A DNA stretch of 64,000 bases from assembly GCA_937625935.1 (NCBI GenBank), contig OW569353.1, forward strand, positions 372,001-436,000. Reading direction: 5' to 3'. Numbering within the stretch: position 1 is the first letter of the stretch; the number at the start of each line of letters is the position of its first letter. The position numbers were made by a program, and so were the translations under genes. The stretch is from Tetramitus jugosus. Lineage: Eukaryota; Heterolobosea; Eutetramitea; Acrasida; Vahlkampfiidae. Of this stretch, positions 1 through 9,903 are shown piece after piece. The notes beneath the pieces were generated by a model. That model was not told the DNA's origin. It ran no database searches and worked only from the letters and a program-made list of their open reading frames with translations.

Positions 1-297
1 ATTCTGTCTCTCATACTTGAACATAACGTGGAGATCCCCCATTGGTTAAGACAAAAAATGGAAGCTCAATGCCCTTCGGAACTTCTGCGGGTCTTCTGCC
101 AATTTGACATGTACTCAGATGCCGTAACATTTGCAAAGAAATATCTTTCGAATCTGCCTTACAGAGCATCTAGCAACAATCAGGTCGTATTACCATTATC
201 TCAACTTGATTGGTTGTTGCAACAGAATATTGCTCAACCAGACAGGGAAGAATTACAACGACTTATTCGATCTCAGATCCTTCTTAATAAAAACTAA
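1..297 (+). CDS. NUP160: Nup160-like nucleoporin, C-terminal end (partial)
   Basis: This is the last 98 codons of a gene that starts upstream of the window; the frame is open from base 1 and stops with TAA at 295-297. The peptide has the end pattern of the Nup160/Nup120 C-terminus: a 'VEIPHWL' segment, then 'ELLRVFCQFDMYSDAVTFAK', then 'LPLSQLDWLLQQ'. In vertebrate Nup160 the same order occurs (IELPHWL..., LLRLYLNYDLLEEA..., LPYSSIDQLLQAL). The protein would be a scaffold member of the Y-complex of the nuclear pore. Only the helical tail is visible, so the beta-propeller part cannot be checked. The next gene converges on it with a gap of 21 bp. Confidence 0.72.
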   Translation: MLSLILEHNVEIPHWLRQKMEAQCPSELLRVFCQFDMYSDAVTFAKKYLSNLPYRASSNNQVVLPLSQLDWLLQQNIAQPDREELQRLIRSQILLNKN

Positions 298-318
298 TGT
301 TTACAAGAGAATAGAATC

Positions 319-2482
319 TTACATTTGTACTTTAGGTTCTTGCTTTTGCTCTATTTCTTGGGTAACCGAGGCGAAATCCATCTCGAGATAACCTTTCCAT
401 GACTCAAACCAAATGAGAAACTTCAATACGACAATCAAGGTGGCTCTCTTGATGGTACGAACGATACGCCTTGTCAATAACTTAGCGTTCAATTGTTCTT
501 TCTCCAGCTTTTTGAAACGATTTCGCAGGATGGTATGACAAACACTCTTTTTCTGTGTATCACTTCGTCCCTCAACCGACCATTCATGAGTCCCACTCAC
601 AGAGTCTGATGAGGCATGCATTGACGTGAAATCATTTTCAATCCACAGAGCGATGTCATCATTTTGACCGTGATATATTGTAACATTAGCCTTTGTCGGC
701 ATAGGTCCTACGTCAGTCATATATTCCTCAACTAACTCCGAGACAGTTGTTTTGCTCCTTGCTCGGTTGACAAGTGCTTCAGACAACTTAGATTTAGTTG
801 CATTCAAAGATGAGCTTTCAGATTCATACTTTAGCAACAAATAATTTCTATACACTCTCATTTCTAGCCACTCTCTCCAAACTCGTATCAAATAGTGGTA
901 GGATATCCAAACTACAGTTGCTATGGTTGTTCCGTAAAAAACATCAACCGTATAGTGGAAGTGAGTTGCTATTAAAACGAATAATCCACCCAGAACAACT
1001 GGAATGATTGATAAACGGATCAACACAAAGCGATGATCCGTATAGGTGAACCATGACAGACCCATTAGTGCCATTGCTACACTGTGACCCGAGAACAAAC
1101 AATCACTGCACTGAAATGCAAAAGAAGTAAGTAACAAAGAACTACACCGCTATTGTACACAAACAACAAAACAATACACCTACCGTTCTCTCAAATCCTA
1201 GAATGATCATAAATGCAGAGGAAAAAGGATTGGAAAATTCTTTTGCTTGACACTGACTCCATGGATTGGGTAACAACGTAATCGATATGCTGATAGACCG
1301 TAAAACAAATATAAATCCATGACAAAACAACATTCTTCTAGCAATGGTCAATGTGCCTCCCACTCCCCTGGAAATAATGGTTTTCATGATTACAAATCCA
1401 ATCACTGCAAACAAGTAATAATCAGCCAACAGGGGAACCGTAATATAGGGCAAAATGGAGAAACCTAGGTCAATCAATGGGCTATCATTCTGCAATCCTT
1501 TCCTAATTACTTCATTCTGTACCAGTATTTGAACTACAGAATTCCAATACACACATGTCAACATCCAAATCGCTGCAAAGAAGAACTGAAATCCTTCTTG
1601 ACGAATAGGAAAGTAGAAAAAGGATCGAACAAAGGAGGGAATGCTGTTATGCTTCCTGTTGTAGCTTAGATCGAATGGAGCAATATGTATTCCACTGAGC
1701 GCATTAGGAGTGTCTAAATGTGGTGAATCTTCAATTCTTATGGATGTCTCTCCTGAACCGACAGAACCAACAGGTGCATTGTCAATCTGTATCATCAAAC
1801 TTCTTCTATAATGAGAATGAGGATTGTTAGCAGTTGTCAGAGAGGGAAGGTTTGGATGTGTGCTCATTGCAACAACAGGAGTGGGAGATGATGAGTGAGC
1901 CAGAGGGTGCTTCAAGCTCTGCTCCCTGCTCCAGCCTGGAGATGGAATCATGGTTGCAGTAGCGGCAGTATTGCGGGGAGACCTCTCTTGAATTGTATTC
2001 TTCCTCTTCTTTTTTTGTTGATGATGAATTGCCGTTGTAGATTTGCGGGAATAGAACCGCTTCAAGTGATGAAACGGTTGCCGCAATAATTTTCTCCGCT
2101 TGTCATCGCTACTGTAGATTTTTTCACGAGAATGAGATGGTAGTATGTGTTCATTGTCATCAGCATCATCGCCGTCATTCAACACTTCCTCCTCTGTTTC
2201 TTCTTCTTCTGTTCCTTCCTGAACATCCACACTGCTGCTGCTAGTGTAACTTGTAGACTCTCCATGATTGGTTGTTTCATGGGAAGCGATTGATTGAGGA
2301 GAGAATGGTGAGAGAATTGGCTGTGAGGGACGACGCTCTTTGGTCAACAGCGGAGAGGATGGAGTTACTGGAGAGGATGACGCTAATAATTTGTCATTGT
2401 TGTTGAAGGAGAAGGGAGGGATTGTTGTTGAGGGAGTGACATTATTCAAGGATAGAGCACTTGTTGGAGTGGTGTTCGTCAT
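319..2482 (-). CDS. sphingomyelin-synthase-like PAP2_C membrane enzyme
   Basis: Two exons, 2482-1184 and 1110-319, joined across a 73-bp intron (1111-1183, donor GTAGGTG, acceptor TTTCAG, phase 0), give 696 residues. Residues 1 to about 280 are Ser/Thr/Pro-rich, with an acidic run, and look disordered. The rest is a multi-span membrane core. Catalytic motifs of the sphingomyelin synthase family are present: D3 as CSDCLFSGHSV (His442) and D4 as HFHYTVDVFYG (His485, Asp489), which would form the His-His-Asp triad moving a phospho-headgroup to ceramide at the Golgi or plasma membrane. The headgroup (choline, ethanolamine or inositol) cannot be told from sequence. Human SMS1 is about 410 residues, so head and tail are much extended. 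The C-terminal ~190 residues are hydrophilic and unrecognised. The intron separates the TM core from the catalytic motifs, and without splicing both motifs are lost. Confidence 0.82.
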
Positions 2483-2891
2483 GTCTCATAAAAAAGAGAA
2501 AATGGATGGTTGCGTAGGGCGTTCGTTACAGTTAAACGATAACTGTTGAGTGACTAGTTTGTTGTTGGTTGAAAGAAATAGAAGAATGAGAAAATGAATT
2601 TCTCTGTTGAAGAAGAACAATGTTGGAAGGGAGCAAGTACTTTGTTATTGATTGTGAGCTTCTTGCAGTTTTTACATGTGTTTTTATGGGACTGCATTGG
2701 ATGTCGGCGTATCCCGAATGGTATCCGCAACGTCTCTTCACTCCTCTCCGAATCCAACGCCTTTTGATATTTTTCGATGGAGCGAAAGTCTTAATATTCC
2801 GATGTCTTTCAGGAGAATAAATTGTTCCGTGAAGTTGTATGACAACACTTTTTTACTGACAGCATCAACCAACACCAAACAGACCTTCAAG
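2483..2891. promoter_or_regulatory. divergent intergenic region
   Basis: This 409-bp stretch lies between the start of the sphingomyelin-synthase-like gene (minus) and the F-box gene (plus) and must hold both promoters. It contains two further in-frame ATGs (2676 and 2802) for the plus-strand gene, so part of it may be coding. No RNA gene or repeat was seen. Confidence 0.4.
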
Positions 2892-5201
2892 ATGTCATTG
2901 AAACGTCCAGTCAGTGAACTTGTTGGTCATCCATCAAAAAATGTTGGTGGTGCTTTCGAGATGATGCAAGTTGCAAAGAAACAACGTTCCTCCTTGCCCG
3001 TCCACACTGATGAAGGACCCTTGTTGTTGAGTGATGACACGCTCCAGTACTGCCTAAGCTTCTTGCCAACTGTTGATCTGTTGCAATCTGTTTGCCTAGT
3101 CAATCATAAGCTGTATCATGCCATTTTGGATGGTCCAAGTGATATTTGGAACAATCGAGTGATTGAGTTGTCCAACTTTCTTCACCCAACCAATCGTGAG
3201 GAAACTGAAAACAGGGTGAGACAATTTTTTTCCCGGTGTTGTGTGAAGCGATTCACTCAAGTGAATTTGACTTGGGTGCCAATGTTGATGACACTGCTGC
3301 CTCAGATTGAACAAGTTGATTTCCCAACCAATTATTTGCCAGAGTCAGAGGACAGCATGGCCCATGTACGGAGCCCTAATCTCAAATCTTGTACAGTGTC
3401 TTCTCCGATACTGTTGAGGAGAATGTTGGAGAGTTCACCACACTTGTACAGGATTGATTATTATAAGAATGAGATGTTGGAAGATGATACGCTGCAACTT
3501 ATTTTACAACGAGAGAGATTGGAGCGATTTCATTGCATGTGCGAACTGTCAGACGACTTTATTCTCCAACTATTGTCAAAGTTTAAGATTAGAAACATTG
3601 GATTGAAGAGTATTGGTAATTCAATATGGTCATCGATATCGAAACTACAGCACGCAGAATTGATTGAGGATGTCTATATAGAGAACTATAAGGAACATAC
3701 TGATCAATTTCATCCGATACGACCATTGAAGATTAGTCGCTTACATTATGCAGAATTCACTCCTTCTATCCCACCATATTTGAGCGAGTTAATCAACTCG
3801 TGTCGCAATACCCTTTGTCACCTAGAAATTGATAACCTATCTGGATTATCTAATTTTGACAACTTACAGGCTCTCCCAAATTTACGTTATTTCAAGTGTG
3901 AGGCTTGTAACAATATGAAATTATGTCATCAAATCATTTGTTCAGCCAGTAAAACATTGGAAGAGTTAAAGATAGAGATAGGGGAGGAACAACACATCTT
4001 CGTTGGCGTAGCTTTACCTCGACTACACACACTAACAATCCAATTTGCTAATCCTCATTATTTATTTTTCCTTCTATCTGCGTGTGTAAATGGATCCCTC
4101 AAAAATCTTTCAGTTACGCTAGCAGAATCTGACGCTGCAAATCCTCTCTTTCGACCAGTTAAGTTGTCTAGTATAGAAAAAGTTTCGATTATGAGTTCGG
4201 ATAATCAATTTTCCACCATTTTGAGTCTGTTGAAATCCATAAACGAACCAACCCTTACCACTCTGGATTTGTATACAGTCACTGGGCCATTGGAGAGGGA
4301 GCAGCTGAGACAAGAATTCAGTGCATGCTCATCTCTAAGCACTTTCTCTGGTAATCTAGATATATTCAGTAACCTACCTGATTCGATTGTTTCCCAGCTT
4401 ATCAATATTGCTTGTACCGATTTTGATGGAGGTGAGGAAGAAGAGGAGGGTGTTCGACCAACCATCGCTCAAATGACCATCGAAGATGTCCTCCAGTTCT
4501 CAAAGTGTGCAAATGTGGAACGCTTATTGATTGAGAGAAACAGAGAGTTACTAACTGTGACTACTTTTCTGGCAACTGTCATTCAATCAATGCCTCGACT
4601 AAGATTTCTCAAGCTCTCAAATCAGGTTCCAATAGGAGTTTTACCTGCTCATTGCCAGCTTCAACATTTAGAAGAAGTTCACGGTGCGTTTCATGGCAAT
4701 CAGACACAATGGGTATCATTGGTTCGATCAATGCCAGCACTTCGAGTCTTTGATGTGTTGAACAGACCATTTGCATTGGACAATTTCTTTGCAATCATAC
4801 CACTTCTAAATGGAAGTCAAATTTCGGTGTTGAATATTGCTATTTCAGCAAGCAAAATATTTGTTCCAAAGGTCCCCTTTATGAGCCGAAAAGTCCGGTT
4901 ACACTTGCGTTTGACAGTGTGCTTGAATTTTGAGGAAATGATATTGGCTTGCTTGTGCTTGTCACATGAGTCATGTGATAGCTTGCAAGTGAGCTTCTAT
5001 TACTGCCGTGATGATGACCAACAACTAACAGCCCAAGATGTTGTCGATGTGCCTGGCAAAGTATTGACTGCTTTGAACCGAATAGAGGGGATTAGTGATT
5101 CGGTAAGGAAAGAGATTACTGACCAATGCAGTCGAGGAGAGTTGCCTCGTTGTATCCAGAAGCTTACGGCAGCTGTCCAGGTTTACTTCTTCGATTATTG
5201 A
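2892..5201 (+). CDS. F-box / leucine-rich-repeat-like protein
   Basis: Single-exon gene of 769 residues from the ATG at 2892. In-frame ATGs at 2676 and 2802 would add up to 72 residues, but the segment starting MSLKRPVSEL reads as a more natural N-terminus. At about residues 42-85 there is an F-box-like helix set (LSDDTLQYCLSFLPTVDLLQ, then SVCLVNHKLYHAIL). The remainder is a long series of irregular leucine-rich segments of 25-30 residues (for example 'LPNLRYFKCEACNNMKL', 'MPRLRFLKLSNQVPIG'). A short acidic loop with EEEEEEGVRP sits near residue 515. By analogy it would be a substrate adaptor of an SCF-type ubiquitin ligase; the target is unknown. It ends 109 bp before the XPD start codon, on the same strand. 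Confidence 0.75.
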   Translation: MSLKRPVSELVGHPSKNVGGAFEMMQVAKKQRSSLPVHTDEGPLLLSDDTLQYCLSFLPTVDLLQSVCLVNHKLYHAILDGPSDIWNNRVIELSNFLHPTNREETENRVRQFFSRCCVKRFTQVNLTWVPMLMTLLPQIEQVDFPTNYLPESEDSMAHVRSPNLKSCTVSSPILLRRMLESSPHLYRIDYYKNEMLEDDTLQLILQRERLERFHCMCELSDDFILQLLSKFKIRNIGLKSIGNSIWSSISKLQHAELIEDVYIENYKEHTDQFHPIRPLKISRLHYAEFTPSIPPYLSELINSCRNTLCHLEIDNLSGLSNFDNLQALPNLRYFKCEACNNMKLCHQIICSASKTLEELKIEIGEEQHIFVGVALPRLHTLTIQFANPHYLFFLLSACVNGSLKNLSVTLAESDAANPLFRPVKLSSIEKVSIMSSDNQFSTILSLLKSINEPTLTTLDLYTVTGPLEREQLRQEFSACSSLSTFSGNLDIFSNLPDSIVSQLINIACTDFDGGEEEEEGVRPTIAQMTIEDVLQFSKCANVERLLIERNRELLTVTTFLATVIQSMPRLRFLKLSNQVPIGVLPAHCQLQHLEEVHGAFHGNQTQWVSLVRSMPALRVFDVLNRPFALDNFFAIIPLLNGSQISVLNIAISASKIFVPKVPFMSRKVRLHLRLTVCLNFEEMILACLCLSHESCDSLQVSFYYCRDDDQQLTAQDVVDVPGKVLTALNRIEGISDSVRKEITDQCSRGELPRCIQKLTAAVQVYFFDY

Positions 5202-5310
5202 ACCTTGGCATTCCTGGCGAAATAAATCGGCCACATTCCACTTCCAGAAAAATGTCGAAGAATTTTTTCTTTGGTCTTTGTTTGATCCCAGAAACAAAAA
5301 CAATCAAACA

Positions 5311-7895
5311 ATGAAGTAAGTTGTGTTTCTCTTCTTCCACATCGTTGCTTTTTTCTCACTCATTCAATTCATAACCCCAGGTTCAAAATTGATGATCTCG
5401 ATGTGTTCTTCCCCTATGAGTACATTTATCCTGAACAATTCAATTACATGTGTGAATTGTACAAGGCTATCAAAAACAAGGGTCATGCAGTATTGGAGAT
5501 GCCTTGTGGTACAGGAAAAACCGTATCACTATTGTCATTGATCACTTCCTATCATTATGCGAATCCTGGCAGAGGCGGTAAATTAGTGTACTGCACAAGA
5601 ACTGTTCCAGAAATGGAAAAGGTGTTGGAAGAGTTGAAAAACTTGATTCGATATAGACAAGCTTTTATTGCTGAGGAAAAAGAAATGGCATCTTCGGCCA
5701 TGGATTTGGCTGAGGATGGAGTAGCAGTAGCAGAATCTGGTAAGCAACCATCGGATCAACTGCATGAATCTGGTGGACATTTGGTTGCCATTGGATTGAG
5801 TGCGAGAAAGAACTTGTGTATTCATCCTAATGTATCGATTGAATATGATGGATCGAGAGTGGACTCCATGTGTCGTAGTATGACTGCTAGTTGGGTACGA
5901 GAAAATGCTGCAGAGTATCCGGATCCAAGGGAGGCCGGCTATGAATTATGTGATTATTTTGAAGAGTTTGAAAAATCGGGTATCAAATCGATTTTACCTG
6001 ATGGTGTTTACACTCTAAAGGATTTGAAATCATTTGGTAAAAAGTATGGATGGTGCCCTTATTTTCTAGCGAGACGAGCCATTGAATATGCCAATATTGT
6101 CGTGTATAGTTATTCATACATGTTGGATCCGAAAATTGCCTCACTAGTCTCAAAAAGTTTGTCACGTGATTGTATAGTAGTGTTTGATGAGGCGCACAAC
6201 ATTGACAATGTGTGCCTTGAGTCTTTGAGTGTGAATATTAATAGGCAGATTTTGGCTCATGGTTTACAAAATCTTGACAGGTTGAACGAACAGATTATGA
6301 ACCAGAAGCGGGCCAACGCAGATCGACTTCAAGAAGAATACATGAGATTGGTCAATGGGTTAGCTTCGTCTGGTGTTGGTAGAAACGATGAAGCAATGAC
6401 TAATCCCATATTACCCGAGCATATTTTGCATGAAGCAGTTCCTGGAAACATTAGAAAAGGAGAACATTTTGTGCGTTATTTGAGACGGTTTTTGGAATAC
6501 GTGAAAACGAGGCTTGAAATTCGTCATGTCATTACTGAGACCCCAGACACTTTTTTGAATGCCTTGCAGCAGAACACATTTATGGATGCTCGATCGCTAC
6601 GGTTCGTTTCAGAGAGACTCCAATCCCTTCTAAACACACTAGAAATCAAAGATATTTATGAATTTAGAGGTGTCAAGGTCATAGCAGATTTTGCTACACT
6701 TGTGGGCACTTACCAGGAGGGATTTGTAATAATTATCGAACCCTATGATGAGAGAACTCCCGATATTCCAGATCCAATTCTTCAGTTCAGCTGTATGGAT
6801 GCTTCAATTGCCATTAGTCGTCCAGTGTTCGAGAGATTTGATACAGTCATCATCACGAGTGGTACGTTAAGTCCACTCAATATTTATCCAAAACTTTTAC
6901 AGTTTACTCCGACAGTCTCCAGATCACTACCCATGACACTAACTAGAAATTGCGTTTGTCCACTAGTTTTAACGAGAGGTAGTGATCAGGTTGCTGTTAG
7001 CACTGCTTATAAGACCAGAGGAGATCCATCAGTGATTAGGAATTACGGATCTCTGTTGGTTGAACTCTCCAAGTATGTTCCAGATGGAATCATTTGCTTC
7101 TTCACATCTTATCAATACATGGAGGATATTGTTGCAATGTGGTACGAGATGGGACTTTTGAGTGCTATTACAAAGAACAAGTTGGTGTTTATTGAGACAC
7201 CAAACACAGCAGAAACAGCCATTGCACTTAATAATTACAGGAAAGCATGTGATAGTGGTAGGGGAGCTGTATTTATGAGTATTGCAAGAGGAAAGGTTGC
7301 GGAAGGAATAGATTTTGATGGACATTATGGTCGAGCTGTTGTCATGTTTGGAATCCCATTTGTGAATACTGAGAGTAGGACACTGAAAGCTCGCTTGGAG
7401 TATATCAAACGAAAATTCAGAATTAATGAAAATGACTTTTTGAGTTTTGATGCACTGAGACATGCTGCTCAATGCATTGGAAGAGTTATTAGAAACAAAT
7501 CTGACTATGGCGTGATGATATTGGCCGACAAGAGATACAATCAACCGGAGAAGAGAAAGAAACTTCCTGGATGGATTCAGCAACAACTCACCGATACTCA
7601 CTTGAACCTGTCGACTGATACTCTGATGCGAGTATGTCGAAAGTTTTTGAAGGAGATGGCCCAACCTTTCCAGCATCAGCAATTACTTCTCACAGAAGGG
7701 GACATTAGCACCATGCAACGAGAAAAATCTAATTATTTATTGAATAGCATGAATGTTATTCAAGAAACACAAGACCAATCTGTCACAAAGAGTGTGGTTG
7801 AGGCATACCATCTTGACAATGACAAAGATCTAGATGACGATGAGTATACCAATGCTATGGAAGCAGCAGGCGACGCAATGAACACACAAGATTAA
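5311..7895 (+). CDS. ERCC2: TFIIH / nucleotide-excision-repair helicase XPD (Rad3)
   Basis: A 5-nt first exon (5311-5315, ATGAA) is spliced over a 65-bp intron (5316-5380, GTAAGT..CCCCAG) to exon 2 (5381-7895), giving 839 residues that begin MKFKIDDLDVFFPYEYIYPE, the expected XPD start. XPD is the 5'-3' SF2 helicase of TFIIH, acting in transcription initiation and excision repair. Walker A is MPCGTGKT with Lys48 at the family position, but Cys replaces the Ser found in human XPD (MPSGTGKT). The DEAH box is VVFDEAHNID (about 271-274). Four Fe-S ligand Cys candidates occur in NLCIHP, DSMCRSM, YELCDYF and YGWCPYF. Motif VI is QCIGRVIRNKSDYG (about 699). The C-terminal ~80 residues exceed human XPD (760) and are acidic. 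The KxDL gene converges on it with a 17-bp gap. Confidence 0.95.
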
Positions 7896-7912
7896 TAACC
7901 CTGTGAGAAAGT

Positions 7913-8409
7913 TTATTGTACAATAGGTTCCAGATCTGATGTCAATTGCTCTGTTCGTGCTTTGATGACTCTGTCGTGAACAAAATATACACATTAATTA
8001 TTGATTGTCAACCACCACACCAACAACATAAGTTTGACAGAAAAAAAATTACACACTTTATTTTCTTTGTAATGTGTTCCAGATCGGATTTCATTTCTTT
8101 CAACATTCTCGCATGTCCCTGATAATCAAAATGAACAACAGACAACTTCTTCTGCGTGTCTTCATTGAATTTCTTGAGTGCTTGATTGCTCTGTCTGAAT
8201 CGTCCATACATGTCCATCTGTCTCTGCTTCATCGTGTCCAAATCTTCTTCACAAACATATTGTAGGTATTCGTTTGCTGCCACGTCGGATGCAGACTTTA
8301 GTGTGAATTCCTCCAATTTCTTGTTGGTTGCCTCAAGTGCATCATGCTGTTGATCAAGCTGCACATCAGATGGTGGTGCTTGTTGTTGTTGTTGTGTTGA
8401 TTCTTCCAT
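7913..8409 (-). CDS. KXD1: KxDL-motif protein (BORC / KXD1-like)
   Basis: Exon 1 is 8409-8057 and exon 2 is 7970-7913, joined over an 86-bp intron (7971-8056, GTGTGT..CGACAG), giving about 136 residues. An in-frame ATG at 8499 would add 30 residues. I prefer 8409 because the extra segment has no family look and lies toward the divergent WDR4 promoter. Residues after a Q-rich head form one long helix. Its end reads 'MLKEMKSDLEHITKKIK', matching the KXD1 signature of human 'LVEMKRDLDSIFRRIR'. KXD1 is a small coiled-coil subunit of BORC, which places lysosomes on microtubule motors. The spliced tail VIKARTEQLTSDLEP continues the helix, as expected. Short coiled coils are easy to mis-assign, so certainty is moderate. 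Confidence 0.7.
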
Positions 8410-8579
8410 TGGTTTTTTGTTGTTTTCCTCAGTGCGGCCAAAAGCTGATTGAGGGCAGAGAAACTTGAAGCGAGCAAAATCCCGCTTTTCTCTAAACAAT
8501 CAAAAAACCCCAATTCACACACAAAAACGCACCACCGACCAAACAAACAACAAACAGCAGGAACCACACAGGAATTAAA

Positions 8580-9884
8580 ATGACAGAAACTGAACAGCAA
8601 GCATCAGCACAAGACGCTGAGAATAAGGTCACTCTACCATTCATCATCACCAATGAAAAGCAATCAATGATTGCTGTTTCTCACTCTTCTCATTTTGTTG
8701 TTTTTCAATCAAGGTATGATTTGATTCTTCATCAATCCATGAGGATTTTGTGTACTATTTGGATTTTGTGTCCATTTGCTAAGATTTATAAACATGTTTC
8801 TCCATATGCATTCTCTCTCTCCAACTGTATATTGGTATATAATAGCACTGGAAATCAATTGTGGCAACATGATTTTACAACTGACATCACCGCAGCTCAA
8901 TTCTCAAACAGTGGTGACATGATTGCTGTGGCATGCGAAGACAAGAATATTCATGTCTTCTCCAAAGGAAAGAATGAATCATCATTGTTTGTTGAAATTG
9001 CAAACAGTTGTTCCAGGAAGAAGATTTCATGTGTTGCTTTCTCAAATGATGAATCAGAGCTGTGGTTTGGTGACAAGTTTGGTGATGTTCACTCGATTCC
9101 TACGACTACTACTACTGACAATGTTGTTGTCATCAAGAACCCTGAATTGCGATTGGGACATGTGTCTCTATTGACTGATATGGTACGTGTGTTTGTGTTG
9201 ATGTGTGTGTGTGTAATGATTGTATGTTCCAAGTGGGCTCACTAACGTTTTCATCATTTTATTATCATTTGAACAACAACAACAACAACCAAATAGAAAA
9301 TGTCATTTGATGGCAAGTATGTGATCACTGCTGACAGAGACGAAAAGATTCGTATCAGTAACTTCCCCAACTCGTACGAGATTCATCAATTCTGTCTCGG
9401 TCACAAGGAATTGGTTCTCTGGATTCAATTGTTGAACAATGAGTTGATGGTGAGCGCTGGTGCTGATGCAACCATTAGACTGTGGTCTATTGAGCATGGC
9501 ACATGCTTGTGCACTCTGAGCACAAAGAATGCTGCATCCGAACAAGAAGCAACTGTCAGAATTCCAAGCAGTTGTGCTGTTGTTTCCCCTGATCGCTTCT
9601 GGGTGAGCTTTGAAGGCAGTTCATCCATTAGTCTCTATGAGGTTCAAAATGGAAAAGATTTGGTTGAGATTGATACGAAGAATGTTGGAAGCACTGTTTT
9701 CTCACTGGCTTTTACGAATCAACAATTAATGGCGTTAGTAAGCGAGGAGCCACATTTGCGCAATTTGACAAACACTTCTGCTGTCGATTTTAAGGTGAGC
9801 TTAACTGTGGGTGAAGTAGGAGGAAAATCGAGTATGATGAAGACGAGAGATGCCAAATATGCCAAGAAGCCTCGGTTGGAATAA
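8580..9884 (+). CDS. WDR4: tRNA m7G46 methyltransferase non-catalytic subunit WDR4/Trm82
   Basis: Three exons, 8580-8713, 8846-9182 and 9297-9884, with introns 8714-8845 (132 bp) and 9183-9296 (114 bp), give 352 residues. The product is a WD-repeat beta-propeller. Family signatures are FGDKFGDVHSI near residue 140, then LGHVSLLTDM and 'GKYVITADRDEKIRISNFPN', then FCLGHKE. These match WDR4/Trm82, the partner that holds the METTL1/Trm8 catalytic subunit for N7-methylation of G46 in tRNA. The first intron has no in-frame stop and a length divisible by three. I call it an intron because removing it restores an unbroken propeller strand (HFVVFQS-STGNQLWQHD) and its ends are GTATGA..ATATAATAG. The C-terminus ends in a basic KKPRLE that may be a nuclear signal. 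It is divergent from the KxDL gene. Confidence 0.88.
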
Positions 9885-9903
9885 ATTTTTACGTGGTATT
9901 CAT

